64,000 nucleotides of DNA from Takifugu bimaculatus (lineage: Eukaryota; Chordata; Actinopteri; Tetraodontiformes; Tetraodontidae). This document shows positions 49,301 through 61,800 of the stretch, one piece after another. Position 1 is the first letter of the stretch. Each line of letters begins with the position of its first letter. The stretch is taken from assembly GCA_004026145.2 (NCBI GenBank), contig CP034991.1:11738142-11802141 (forward strand). Reading direction: 5' to 3'. The notes below the pieces were generated by a model. It searched no databases. It had not been told where the DNA came from and saw only the letters and a list, made by a program, of their open reading frames with translations. The translations under genes and the position numbers were made by a program.

Positions 49301-52300
49301 CAGGTATATATAGTTACCACTAGAAAACAAATCAATCATGTCCTGGTCAAAGGATTATAATAAGGAAATGGTGGTACAGTGAATGTGAACCTCCAGGGTG
49401 CACTACCTGGGGAAGGAGGGTCTTTCTCCTGCGTCAAAGGCTTCTCTGAACTGTTTGACAGCGTTGTCCTGGCCTGGGAGACGGAAAATGCCCTCCTCGG
49501 TCAGCCCGTGTTCTACGATGAACTCCACACACTTCTGCACCAGGATGGGCACCGTTCCAGGCCCAAATCGCTGCTCATATGTTACAGTGTCTATCAGGCT
49601 TTTTCCAAACACTGCAGATAAGCAGAAAGGCTGGACTTAGCACAATGCAGGTAGTTTTCATCACACGGAGAGATACTGAAGCTATCAGCACATTTACTAT
49701 GTTTGCGAAGGACTCTGTTACAATTTGTGCTACCAGAAAGATTTTAAAGTAGAAATTTGTAATCATTATTGATGAGAATGGTGAGTTTGAAGTTAAACAG
49801 CAATAGGATGAGAAAGTTGCACACTGGGAACCACATCATTACTGCACTTTGCACATTAACTTAGAACGTTGGAGTTTAAATTTGATAAGAAACAAGAAAA
49901 AAAGACAAAACATAGTTTGTACAACGGGACGATAACAGGGTAAAGGAAAATCCCCAAGGTGTCTAAAGTTGTCTGGAATTGCAGCTCTTGAGGTTCTTTA
50001 AGAACATGAAGTTTTACCAAACCTCCGTTTGGGACTCCGGTGACTCTCCGCAGAACACGGACCCACTCCTCCATGTCAGTCTGAGAGTTTGCCATGAACA
50101 CATAGGGGCACCTTTCTCTGTCAACCGTTGACCCTGCAAAAATTAAATTAACATATAAAGAGGGTAAAGCAGCACTTCTATAATAAGCAGCACAGGAGGA
50201 ACTAGCAGGTTAGCTCTGACAGGACAACAAAAACTCCTGGCATATGTGAGTGGATGTGGAGGTGCTATTATTTGTAGACTTGCACTTACGTGGTACAATC
50301 TCGAAGAGGTACTTTGCAGGGTCCTCCGAATTCAGAGGGAGTTCATTAACTTTACTGTGTCGGATGTTGATGACTGCCTGGAGATTTGTAAAAAAAAGAT
50401 ATATAAACAGGAAAAACACACAAATAAAAGAACAACCTTCAAAATACTGAAGCTAACAGCTTACAGAGTTACCAAACTGCACAGGAAAGAGATAAATATC
50501 TGTGGGTGGAGCTGACAGAGAGTCCCACAGGGTTCTGTCTTTGGACCCATTGAGTATGATTCGCACGCAATACTTCAGCTTTTTTCAATTACTACATTAA
50601 TGATCTCATTAGTGCGTCACACTTTTTCCTAGAAAGCCATCAAGAAAGTTGATATCTTCCTCCTACATCTCACAACTACAAGCTGCATCTCATCATCTCA
50701 GTTCCTTGTAGAAGTGTCACACTCACAGCTACTGTGGTCTGCTATTGGCTGACACTGTTAAAGCAACAATCACTTCAACCACTCAACCCTGGTGGGTTTA
50801 GATGGTTTTGCATTCAAATTGGAACCATATTTTATCATTTACACCATTTGTGGTTGTAGTGGATAGCCGTACTTCAAGCATAATTTGCACCAAACACCAA
50901 CATCTTTACAGATTCATGTACTACTGTAGCATGTAGTATTTACATATTTACATCTCACCTGGACTGTTGTCTCCTTGTCATCTTTGTGTTGGGTCAGGGT
51001 GCTTCCCCTCAGCACATAATAACGCTGGTGCCAGTTCTTGACTAAACCCCGCTGCTGTTTCTTGAGCCAGCCAGCCTTCAGGGGCCTCTCCATGGACCTG
51101 GGGGAGCGCAGGGAACCGGAGCCAGGGCTCCCCTCTCCTGGCATCACACTCTTTGACCGTGCTGGAACGCCACAAAAGTATGGTTGGTTAAATCGCCACC
51201 GAGACAAAGAAACCCTGTGCAAAATGGTGAAAGGATCAAGAGAGTACTTCCTCCTTTTAACATGAATATGAACTGAGAAGGTTGGGGGTGAGCGAGTGGC
51301 AGAGGGCTTCTCATATTCTATTTTTATTCATCGTCTGATATATGTGTTTTGTTTTTGGCCAGAATGTTTCCTGTAGAAGGTCAAAACATGCAACCACCAA
51401 ACACAAAGGTAGAAAGGTCACAGGACTGAGCTGCTTAATATTTGGTCTTTTTGAGAGAGCGAGGGGGAGAGGGGGGAGAGCGAGAGTTGCCTTTGTGTGG
51501 CCATGATGCATAAATACAGAGATGAAAGAGCAAAGCTGGGGTTCTCCATGGCCCAGGAACCCCCGCCCCCCTTCCCCGTAGCATGCAGGATGGCGGGCCT
51601 GCACAGTTGGCTCCGTCAAGATTTAGTTCTCTTTCTTGGTTGTTAAATGTGTCTTGATGATGTGTGAACAATAGAGAAAAGAAGAAGGGCGGCACTGAAG
51701 TAAACAGGAAGTGGACATGTTGTCGCCTGAGGCTTGAGAACACTTTGGTCTCCACCTCAAGATTTTATACAGTCCTCCAGCCACGATCAACATGTCACCC
51801 TCCACCAATTACTGGAAAGTTAAAACGCAGTTTGGAGATGTGAAAAAGCACTCGAGCTGCACGTCACACCGCCCTCAACTGTGATCAGACTCTCGCCCCA
51901 AAGGCCTTCACATGCCACCAACTGGGCGACACATCAAATGCTCACAGTCACAACAGCAGATCCTCTTTGCCCCTATTTCAAAATCCACCTATCAACTTCT
52001 TGTTGGCAGGATTACGTTAGCTATTACATTAGCTTTTGATGCAAGCATTGACCCCAGGTGCAGTGAATAGAGATTGAGGAGAAAATAGGAGAACATTGAT
52101 TTAACAGGCTGAAACCTCAGTCATTATGGTGTATTACAAATGGCTTTACGGTGTATCGCAAATGGTTCCTTGATAATCCCAGTTTTTCAGAGTGAAAGCT
52201 CAAAGATTATGGTACTTACTGATATTGATATGGTACTATGGTACCTTAGACCACTGGGTGTGGGTATAGCCTGTGGAACAAAACACGACTACCCTGAAAA

Positions 52301-53496
52301 TGATGACTGAAAGCACAAAAGCACTCAAGACATGGGACCATAGAACCCTGGAAATATTTACAATTATTTAGGAACGATGATTTCTGAACTGTGATATTTG
52401 AAAGACAGAACGATGATAAAAATTAAACAGGATTTATTAGAATAGACAGCATAAAGAATGTTGGAAGGTCTTCTCCAACAACACATGATCTCAGTCCGGG
52501 AGCCTGTCTGATACGTTTTAAATCCTGTCTGTTAAACGAACCAGGGTTCACAGGCTTGGAAAGTCTGGACACATTTGTAAAGACTTCCAGCTTTTCAGAG
52601 CACATAGGTCACTGCGGTGCACGCAGTGGCAGAGGCGTCTCACAGGCGTCATGCTGAGTTTTGCACTCTTGCATCAGTTTCCTGCTGAAAGTCACTCCAA
52701 TCTCACGATGTCAAGTCTCCCATAAAACATCACAGAGTTAAAGACTCGGGGGGGGGGGGGGGGGGGGGGGAGTCAGTGGCGCTGGATAAAACCTGACCTG
52801 AAACTGATAACACAGGAACTTCCCTCCACAGCAGCGCGCCCTTCATTTCTGCCTGTGGAATCAAGTGAGTCTGAGGAAAACGCTGAACAAGAGGAGGCCT
52901 CCAGCGCACCAGCGAATAAAGTCCCCTTTATCCAGGCCTGAGAGGAACTCAGACATGAAGCTGCAATGATTAGGGTTAGGGTTAGACAGGAATGGTGCAA
53001 GGGTGACCACGACATTGGTGCGCCTTGACCGCTGCATCAATTTAAAACAGGCGCTTTTGCCCAGAGACCTGGAGTTTTGCACTCGCGTGTGCACAGGCGA
53101 TCGTTGATTCTGATCATCCTGAAACCGCGGTGAGATATTTTAACTCAAGCAGAGTTTGTTTGAGAGGAGGAATCCGAAGTGAGTCCGTTATAAGCTGCCC
53201 AAACTCAACACAACCTGATTTAGTATTCGACAAAATTCAGCTAAATTTCAGCATCAGGATGATCAATGAAAATACAGCAATGGTTTCAGTTTTGCGCATT
53301 TCGACGCTGTTGTGTGCGCTCAACTTCACTGGAAATTAGAAGCCGCTCTTCCTCAGCATTTACATCACCTCTCACACCGAATGGGAGCGTCCATGGCTGG
53401 ACCGTGAACGCAGCACGGCTGGTCAAACTCACCTATCCGGACTGTCTCAGCCTTGAAGGTGCTGAAGTCCCAGTGGCGAGGTATTTTCAGAGACAT
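46310..53496 (-). CDS. arhgap25: Rho GTPase-activating protein 25
   Basis: Eleven exons, all in frame: 53496-53433, 51161-50959, 50377-50290, 50133-50023, 49611-49407, 48777-48645, 48559-48486, 48398-48277, 48189-48035, 47837-47302 and 46511-46310. They give 630 residues (human 645). Exon 1 (MSLKIPRHWDF...) was found 2.3 kb upstream by matching the ARHGAP25 N-terminus. The donor ATAG|gtgagt joins cag|CACGG to give IARSKSVM. Domains are: PH at about 40-145 (GWLKKQQRGLVKNWHQRYYVL); RhoGAP at about 156-345 with arginine finger Arg199 in EEGIFRLPGQ; a Ser-rich linker; and a C-terminal coiled coil (RLQQENMELRAKVAELQ). The family stimulates GTP hydrolysis on Rac, mainly in blood cells, limiting phagocytosis and migration. 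Exon 4 ends at GGAG|gtttgg, a weak donor with a stronger-looking gtaaaa five bases on that would break the frame. Intron 10 holds a SINE and intron 2 a LINE relic. Confidence 0.94.
46843..47225 (-). mobile_element. tRNA-derived SINE in arhgap25 intron 10
   Basis: On the minus strand the head reads GGCGGCACGGTGGTGTGGTG. It contains an A-box-like TGGTTAGCACTGTGG (47207-47193) and a B box GGTTCGATCCC (about 47172-47162). The body includes AGTTTGCATATTCTCCCTG and TGGGATAGGCTCCAGCCCCC. The 3' end is a GTGA-type repeat tail at 46843-46863. I recognise this as a widespread teleost SINE. It is in the same orientation as the host gene. Confidence 0.8.
50505..50620 (+). mobile_element. LINE reverse-transcriptase relic, antisense in arhgap25 intron 2
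   Basis: VPQGSVFGP is encoded at 50522-50548 and YINDLI at 50593-50610. These are the two adjacent catalytic-palm motifs of non-LTR reverse transcriptases (VPQGSVLGP...LYINDL), here in different frames. Only a short decayed fragment survives. Confidence 0.55.
52748..52770. repeat. Poly-G homopolymer (23 G)
   Basis: An uninterrupted G run lies in arhgap25 intron 1. Its exact length is unreliable. Confidence 0.95.
52970..52985 (+). repeat. Short interstitial telomere-like repeat
   Basis: TTAGGG occurs twice followed by TTAG, in arhgap25 intron 1. It is too short to imply a fusion point by itself. Confidence 0.7.
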
Positions 53497-54034
53497 TATC
53501 CACCAAACTCACATCACCGCACACGCACTCACACACACACACACACATACAGTGCAGAAAGGCAGATGAGACTTCCTATTTCCTGTGTATTAGTCTGCCT
53601 TCTTCTGTTTTTTTGAGAGCTCTGATTGTTGCTAAACGCGTCCTCTCATGCTGCCTTTACTTCCATGTTCATACTTGTTCTGATAAGAATAAAGAGCTGT
53701 TATCAGCCTGATTCAGCCAAGCTGCAGGACTTCTTGTGAGGGTTCAAAAATCATTCACGTAGACTGAGAAATTGGGTTTCTACTCAAAGGAAATGTTGGC
53801 GCACACAGTGGCGACAATACGAACATTAAACCGCACATTTACATAGCTACGGTTTTGTAGTGTCTGCATTGGGTACATTTATTTTTAAGAAAATTGTACC
53901 TTTAAAATTAGCTGACGTCTGAAGGACCAAGATTTAGGTTTGGTTTTTTTGAAGAATGTTAAATACTGGATAATTTAGTGGACAAATAATACAATAACTT
54001 GGAAAAAAAAAACTATATTAAAGGGATTTAAAAA

Positions 54035-54065
<31 letters not shown>

Positions 54066-56239
54066 TTACACACACATATATATATATGTGTGTGTGTGTG
54101 TGTGTTCTGTCAATTTTTGCTTTTATTTTAAACTCATTCACTTCTGAGTAAGACACCAGTTCACTCCACGTGATTTATCTTTTTATAGTTTTAATTTCGT
54201 TGAATCGCAGCAAAGCACATTGCGGCATCAAAAGAGCACGACGGGATGCACAGCTCAACGTATTGAAGCCAATAAAGGAATCACTTTAAATCAATAAACA
54301 CAAACGAAAACATCGCAGACGTTGGGAACGCCACGTCTACTCCCATACATTCCTCTATAGTGTCACAAATAACAACAGTTGCTGTTCCTTGGGTGTCACA
54401 ATATCCCAAATCAATAGCCGTGATCAATCCAAGCATCAGGTTTAGTAAATAAATTTAATATAGATACGAAAGTTCTGTTTCCCAGACGACCACAGGGGCT
54501 GCAGCGCTCTCTAGTGGCCAACTCTGACACAGGCAGTAATGGCAGTAATGAGCTGCAGGGACCAAATGGGCAGTGAAACCAGGCTCGTGTTACCTTCTGA
54601 AACAGTCCCGTCTGCATGGATAGAGACGACTCTAAAAACAGCCAGCTGCAATAAAGAAGACAGAGGGACACTTCTCTGCTATATCTCAATATACTCTCCC
54701 ATATATGGCAATAACGCTCTTACAAAAAATATTAAATAACACTTAAATTCACATTAAACAACTTTTTAGAAGATTCATCTGCTTACTGTTAATTAATAAT
54801 TCACAATTATATGTAAATGACAGTGAAATGAAAATGTGAATGAAAGTGGAAAGGAAAAAAAAAACATCCTTGATCACAAATACGTAGATTTAAAATATAT
54901 ACATTTTTTGAGTGATGAGACACATAATCATCTGTCTACTGTTGGTATGGAGACCTTTTGGCTTTTCTCAACATGGAAAATATCATTTGTTGACTGGAGA
55001 GACAAACCATGGACAAAAAGGATTAATTAATACGGCTGACATATAGATACAGATTGGCTGGACCTGCATACATCCTAAAGATCAATGAAACTCTTCTGAA
55101 CAAAAAAAATCTTATCAAAATTAAGAAAGGTTTTAACAGGGTATGAATCACAAAATGAAAAAAGCTCAATTCAAATACAGCCTATGATTTTGTCCAGCAA
55201 TTTAGTTTTACTTCACTTGCAAAATTTTAACAATTTCCAAAGGCAGGGGAAAGGTTGGAACGTAATCCAATAAGCCTGCATTTCCCACAATGCACTGCAG
55301 TCAGACAATTTATAATATAGAGCTGATCAGGGCTTTTTACTTGTTTTCAGTTTCACTTATAGTTTCATCAATATTGTTCAATTTTCATTTAAATAAGTTG
55401 TTTTTTTTGGGTGTCAGACAGGAAATAACCACTGGACAATCTTCAGTCTTTTTTTTTTTTATAAAGGTCACAAATGGCCGACAGAAGCAGAAAGTGGCAG
55501 TGAGAGAAAACATCTGTTCTGTCATGAAACCAGATGAGCTAAACTGGGACTGCTGGTCTCTAGCTGACCTTCAGATGTCCTGCTCTACAACCCTAAACCA
55601 CTGAAACTGAGCACAACTAAACAACAACAGTAATCTGCTAAAGGAATGCTACACTTATGAGATAAAATGACTATTTCAAACACTTCAGGGTAACTTGACG
55701 TCCCAAATGTAAATGTTACTTCCTGCAAACATTGGATGTAAAGAACTAAATACACAATGGCGATGAAATGAACATGTGAATGTGTAACAGATGCAAATGA
55801 CAACAGACATCGCATTAAGATATAGAACACAGTAAATATAAAACCACTCCTTGTATAAATAAAAACAAACACAATAAAGAAAATTCAAACCTAAATTTGG
55901 CGCAGGGGTAGGGATGGGGGGGGTGACTCTGGGGTAAGAATACGAGTAACTGGGTTCAGAGCAGTGCATTAAAAGAGGAAAAATAAAATATGCAGCACAC
56001 TGTCAGTACATTGAGGTCGTCCTGCCTTCAGGCAGATACAGCTGATAGTTTTGTTCCACAGTGTGAAGATGCGAACTGAAACACAAACTTGTGACTGTAA
56101 TTCAGATGAAATGGAATGACACACACATGGGTTTTTTTTCTTTTCACTCTGAGGTGTTTTCGCTGTCAGTCTCCCAGAGATCCAAGGGCGCCGGGTGCTG
56201 CCCTCTGCTGGTCGTTTTCAGGGCAAGCCGACAGCCGCT
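53497..56239. other. Interval between the cds2 stop and the arhgap25 start
   Basis: This should contain the cds2 3' UTR (minus strand, below 56240) and the arhgap25 promoter (just above 53496). A short CA run lies at 53520-53548. No TATA box is obvious upstream of arhgap25. A candidate cds2 polyadenylation signal (minus AATAAA, 54127-54122) is far from the stop and uncertain. No other coding sequence is seen. Confidence 0.4.
54068..54095. repeat. Perfect 28-bp AC/AT/GT palindrome
   Basis: Eight bases of ACAC, six AT units and eight bases of GTGT form a perfect inverted repeat, flanked by a T run of about 21 and further GT units. Confidence 0.9.
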
Positions 56240-59200
56240 CTAGGCGGCCACCTCTTCGGCCGCCGGCAGCAGGCCCTTCTCAGTCAGGTGAGCCTTTAGA
56301 GAGTTAAAGATGTGGAGCTGCTGATCGAAGCGGAGGGCCAGGAGCTGCTGGATCACTTTGGTGGGGTTGGGGCCCCTGAGAGGAGGAGGAGGAGGAGGAG
56401 GAGGTGGGGGATTAATCAACCATCATCACACTCACACTTCAACACTTGCATGTGTTTATTTACCTGATGAAACTAGCAATGTAGACATTTACAAAGGTGG
56501 CCATGAGGTACTGACAGTCAAACCTGTCCATGATGCCTCCATGACCCGGGATCGTGTTGGCAAAATCCTACAGTGAGAAAGAACCAACACGCATGCTTGT
56601 ATAAGCAGATCACAGTTAAAGTCCTAAGAAGTCACCTTTTCCAAACCTACAAAAATGGACACAGTGATTCTATCGATGTATTTATACAGAGTAGATCTGC
56701 TTGTCTGTGTTTCTTTTCTCTCTACCTTAATCTTGAAAGCTCTCTTGAAGCCGCTGGCAAAGAAGCCACCAAACGGACCCACGATGGAGGCGAAGCTGGA
56801 GAGAGCGATGCTGTGGATCTGGAAAGGATACAGCCGTACCGTGGTCTGTGGAGACAGGGACGCCACGTTAGGCAGCAGGGACAAACACCTCAAAGAGGCT
56901 TGTTCATCCACATTAATAAGGCAAAATTTTACTTTGCACGGATCGTTTGAGCTGAAGAGCACAACTGAACGGTTTCAGACAGCAAAGTTCAGAGGATGAA
57001 GAAGAGAAAGCAGCTGATTCTCACCCATCCAGTGGCACTCTCCAGGATGCTGGGCAGGACGTATTCCTGGAGCTGGAAAAGCTCCGATGGCTCACAGTCC
57101 ACCTGGAAGCTGTTGGAGTCGTTGTTGAATTCTACCGGGCACACGAAGTAGCGATAACTGGCCATGACGTAAGAGAGCTGGAAGGAGATCGGGCTTCAGT
57201 TACAATATAGGGACATTTTCAGATAAAAGGCATATATATGATCATATTTTACCAAAATTCCAAACACAATGGTGGAGAAGAATCCACCTATAAACCCCTC
57301 CCAGGTCTTCTTAGGAGACAGCTGCAGCGAACAAAGAAAATGCATTAATGCAGAACTATGTGGCACCATTTGAGACGTGTCTTTCGTTTCAGGCAGATGT
57401 TGCTCAGAAGGTGGAAATGATTAGTGTCTACAGAGAATTTACAGGAGTCACAGGAGTTTTGCTGAAATACGTCTGGAGAAGTCGGTTCTTTAAAACCGGT
57501 CTGTTGTTGAGAGAACCAACCTTGATGAGAGGAGTGCGGCCAAAGAAGAACCCAAACATGTAGGCCATGATGTCATTACAGATCACACAGGAAATCGGAA
57601 CGATGAACCTATTGGAAAGTCATTTCAAGCCAATTATAATGAATATGTTCAAGCACAGCTTTGGGATGTCAGCTGGACATGTGAGTAGGTGTTTGCTAAC
57701 TCACCAGATCATCCCCTCAAACAGGTTATGGATGATGAGGTGAGACTGAGTGACCACGATCAGCAGAGTCACGTGGGTCCACCCAAACTGTGGGGAGAGG
57801 AAATCAAATTCATTTAAAGGGGTGAAGCATTTTAATCAGCATGTTTGGGCGAATGTTGAAACATGACATTTTCGGTGAGCTTGTCCTTCTGGCCCATTTC
57901 TAGATGGGCCAGCTTCATTAATAACCCAGAATGCTTCAGGCCACTCACCATGTAGAACTGGAGGCGGTAGTGTTTCTTCACCAGACTCAGGACAAACATG
58001 CAGAAACCTGAAACGACGGGACAAAATCTGTGATTAAAAATTACACAATCAGGACCACATGGATTTATTGAGCATCACGGTCATCTTTGGTTAAGTACAC
58101 AGTTAAATTTAGCTCGACCTACTTGGAATTAACAGGAGGCTCAGCAGCTTTTTATTTTATCTCGTGAACATAACTGAGGTGAGGAAAATAAGCTCATGCC
58201 AATAACGGCAAAGCTGCATTTCTGAAACTTGAATTGTTACTTTCAGAACCTTGTCGGCACCAGACAATCAGGTGCTTCCGTCCTCTGAACATCCTGTTTG
58301 GCACCAGTTCTCACAGCTCTGAGCGACTGACTCAAGCTGCAGGGCAGGAAGTGGGACTTCTCCAGTTAGCATAATGGGTCAACTCAGAACTGTCTGAGCT
58401 AAAAATAATCGCAGTTCTGATGAGCGCTGGAACGAGGTCACGGATTTCAGATGGACGAGCAGTCTCAGTTTGGGACTTTTTACTGCCAGTTTAGCTCCAT
58501 CTTTTCCAGCTGCTCTGCGAAGGTGTCGGTGTGGCTGCAGTGTTTGTACCTATGACATAGAGGGCAAAGGAAATGAAGCGGTGGTATCTGCTCAGGATAC
58601 GGAGAGGCTCCTCCCTCTGCACCAGCGTAAAGAAGTAGTCCGTCACCGTCTCACCATAGAAGAAGTAGTTGACACAAAGAAGAAAGTACCTGTGCGGATT
58701 AAAGACAGCAGCTAATCAGATCAATAAACTACTTTTTGCTCCAGGGTGTCTGCGATCTACCACACTACATCGTAACCACCACTACAGCTAAAATGAACCA
58801 GCAACGATAATTCACTGGTTTGGCTGCTGATTGGCTTAATAACCTACAATCTAGAAAGGGGTCAGAAAACAAACCTCAGGAGGTCTGTGACAAAAGAGAA
58901 AAGAGGCAGATGATGATTATCAACTGTGTTGGTGACACGTTTGTCAAATGTAATGCTGCAAACGTGCAAGTGAGCGTCCTCACCAGCTCAACGTCCTGAA
59001 CCAGGGCAGATCATAGGAGTGGTAAACGCTGTAGCCAATGGTGATGATTTCCTGGAAGCACTTGATCTGAACACAGAGGACCTGAAAAAAGAGAAACACC
59101 AGAGAGCAGCTGTAAACCTATTCAAGCTCTTCTAGCGACGCAGAGAAAGATTCTTCAAAAGAGAAAGAAGCTTATATCAGATAAAGGCTGCAGCTTCTGG

Positions 59201-61612
59201 AAAAAAGAAAAGGTTGGAAGATCATGATCTCAAGTTACCCAGGGGGCTCCAACAAAAGCAAGTAAAGCTAAAGTGCATAAAACCTGCAACGCAGCTCAAT
59301 TTCCACAACAGCCGCGCACATGAAACAACACAAACGCAACCCTTTTGAGGTAGAAAGGCTTGTACTTACAATTACCATCAGCACTATTGGACCCAGGTAG
59401 ACGATGAAGAAGAAGAAGAAGATCATTGCTAGTGTGAGGATTCCTCGGACCCACCAGTTCTTCCACCTGAGGGAAACATCCCGTCAGCTCATCGATTAAT
59501 GAAACATGGAAATTTATAACAAATCCACTGTTGGGAACATGTGAAGGTGTGGAAGTGGAGCAGGAACTTTCAGAACAGTTCTGTCATCATAGCAGGGCGA
59601 CAGTACCGTGATGAGAGTCCAGACAGGGCCTTGTTCAGAACCTCAGGGGTGTCGTCAGGGGGCACCGGCACCTCTGGGACTCCTGAATCCACCTTGGACT
59701 CGGTGTCCGACATTCCATCCTTCTCCCCCCTCAGCTCACCGTCGGAGCCCTGACGACCCAACAGAAGACAAGGAACTAGGCAACGGAATGACGAGGAGCC
59801 GGCACATCTCTTAAATTACACGTGGGGATTAAACAGGATCTTGGATTTCTTTTAGATTTTGCCAGAATGTCACAGTTAATCTGTGGAAAATGGAGGTTGG
59901 TTCTGTTTCCACTGGAGATCCCCCCGCTGACCCCGATGCTGCTGGTGACCAAATTAGGCCTGAACTAGTCACCCCCCACTGGTGCAGTCTGAGGTCTGTC
60001 GACCTGCACTCGCTCAGCCGGTTCTGTTCCTCAGGAATTCACCTCACTTTATTCAGTCAGGCGATGAGAAAGACCAGAAAACTTAGAGGCGTTACTGGTC
60101 TGTACAGGATGTGTGCTGCTTTTCACAAAAGCTGCCGGGGCCCAGTTGGAGCCTGATGTGGTTTTAAGGAATTAGATTTCATACTTCTGATTAAACCTGA
60201 ACAATTTTGGTTCCAAAATGCTAAAGAAAAAAAATAAACACTTTGGAATTGAATTAGGTTCGCAGGACCACAACTACTTTAGGTTATACAGAAAGGCAAA
60301 TACGGGCAACAGCTGCCAGAACCTCCTGACTGAATGCAACAGAGAACACACACACACACATTCACCGCCTACTCGTTTCTATGGAGACGGAATCCATCAT
60401 TTAGGATGCTTGAGATAAAAATAGGCACCCATTTCAAAAACACAACCCAGACTGGGGCCATGAAAAAACAACAAAATTGGTGAAATGTGGAAGGAAGGCC
60501 ACTTTTTCAAAAATGTAATCGTCCTGTAACATGTGAAAAATAAAATATTATAGGTTACAGGTCAGGACCAATGCAGTCGTTGCCTTTTGATTTCATTTGT
60601 GAAAGACAAGAGTAAACATGGAATTGTACAGAGGGGGGGGGGGGGGGGGATGCCATAAACACTCAGCCGACCTGCACCAACAACAAACTTTAGCCAATAA
60701 TGATCAGATTAATGAAAAACCCGCAGGAGTCCGACCAAATGGGCCAGAAAGATGCCCCACAGCCGGCCAGCCACGCCCCTTTTAGGGCTCCGACTATGTC
60801 CTGGAGATCCGGGATCTCTAGGATCTGCGATCTCTGGGATCTGCGATCTCTGGGATCTGCGATCTATGGGATGTCAGGGTTGAGCTGCAAACGGACTATG
60901 ATCGATCTACCAAGTTACTCGGTGTCATTTAACTTGAAGCTGCTGTCACAGGAGCTAACCTGCCGAACATTACTCAGAACTCCATCAAGCCTCGTTGCTA
61001 AAATAAACAGATCTCGCCCGACATATTGGAGCAAACAGCAGCGTTATAATAGAAAACTTGATCTAGCATTTTCGTTATAACGTCTCTAAAACGTGCACGA
61101 CTGCCAAGAAACATTTGATCCATGTAAAGTTCTGTCAGATTAAAAGGATAGAATACGTTTTTTGTTTACTTTCAAAATGACTGGTTCTACAAAAGGAAAT
61201 TCCGTATAAAAAAGAGAAAAATTCCGGAAAAGAGAAGAGCCACGATAAGGAACCGTTAATTTACGGTGTTGAACCAACAGGCGCAGGAAAAACGTAATAA
61301 GCATCAACCAATCAAGTTTAACATGGTCGGAATCTGGCGCATTTTGGCAGGTTTGGGCTTTGAAATTTCAGGGGTTAATTCAACTAAAACAATGTCGGCA
61401 CCCAACGTAACGTGTTAAAATGCCGAGCTTTGTACGAACTGACAAGATTGTGATGACAACATTGCAGGGGTCTTGGACCAGCTAGCTGCGCAGCTAGCGT
61501 TAGCATGGCTGCCCAACGGTCGCATCCTGCTCGCGAGCGTTACCTTGTCCTCCGACGGCTGCTGCTGTGACGTTAGGTCGGCGTCTTTCCCCCGGTGCCT
61601 AAGCTCCGTCAT
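56240..61612 (-). CDS. cds2: Phosphatidate cytidylyltransferase 2 (CDP-diacylglycerol synthase)
   Basis: Thirteen exons, all in frame: 61612-61544, 59749-59607, 59466-59370, 59081-58984, 58689-58550, 58007-57949, 57787-57705, 57608-57521, 57321-57253, 57177-57025, 56845-56726, 56567-56464 and 56375-56240. They give 452 residues (human 445). The enzyme converts phosphatidic acid plus CTP to CDP-diacylglycerol in the ER membrane, feeding phosphatidylinositol synthesis. The N-terminus (MTELRHRGKDADL) is acidic and cytosolic, with DDTPEVLNKALSGLSSR before the first of several membrane segments. The CTP-transferase signature spans about residues 364-389, including SGFKRAFKIKD and IPGHGGIMDRFD across the exon 11-12 junction. 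LSPKKTWEGFIGGFF is also present. DDTPEVLN and DQQLHIFNSLKAHL favour CDS2 over CDS1. Confidence 0.95.
60633..60649. repeat. Poly-G homopolymer (17 G)
   Basis: A G run lies in cds2 intron 1. Confidence 0.95.
60821..60868. repeat. 16-bp tandem repeat, three copies
   Basis: GGATCTGCGATCTCTG occurs twice exactly and once with one change, preceded by degenerate GGATCTCTA. It lies in cds2 intron 1. Confidence 0.9.
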
Positions 61613-61800
61613 CTCAGCGGATCGTAAACTAACGACAACAGCGACGGTCCTGTGGCTCCGAAGCTCTCGTTTGGTTGATTGTCACGTATCCAGTTAAGCT
61701 TCTAGCTAGATTTGTTACAATGTCAATAATGGCTGGGTGTCAAGGCAGCAACAAGTAAACCGGAAACGAAGGTGCCTGCAAGTTCCGGTTATCAAAATAA
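61613..61800 (-). promoter_or_regulatory. cds2: cds2 promoter region
   Basis: This CpG-containing stretch is immediately upstream of the cds2 start codon. ETS-type motifs CCGGAA (61760-61765) and TTCCGG (61783-61788) are typical of TATA-less housekeeping promoters. No TATA box is seen. The start site is inferred only. Confidence 0.45.

Noticed and set aside
51038..51222. Possible arhgap25 start at 51222 reading through into exon 2
   Set aside because: A clean acceptor at 51162-51163 and a matching first exon at 53496-53433 give the known ARHGAP25 N-terminus, so the read-through start is intronic.
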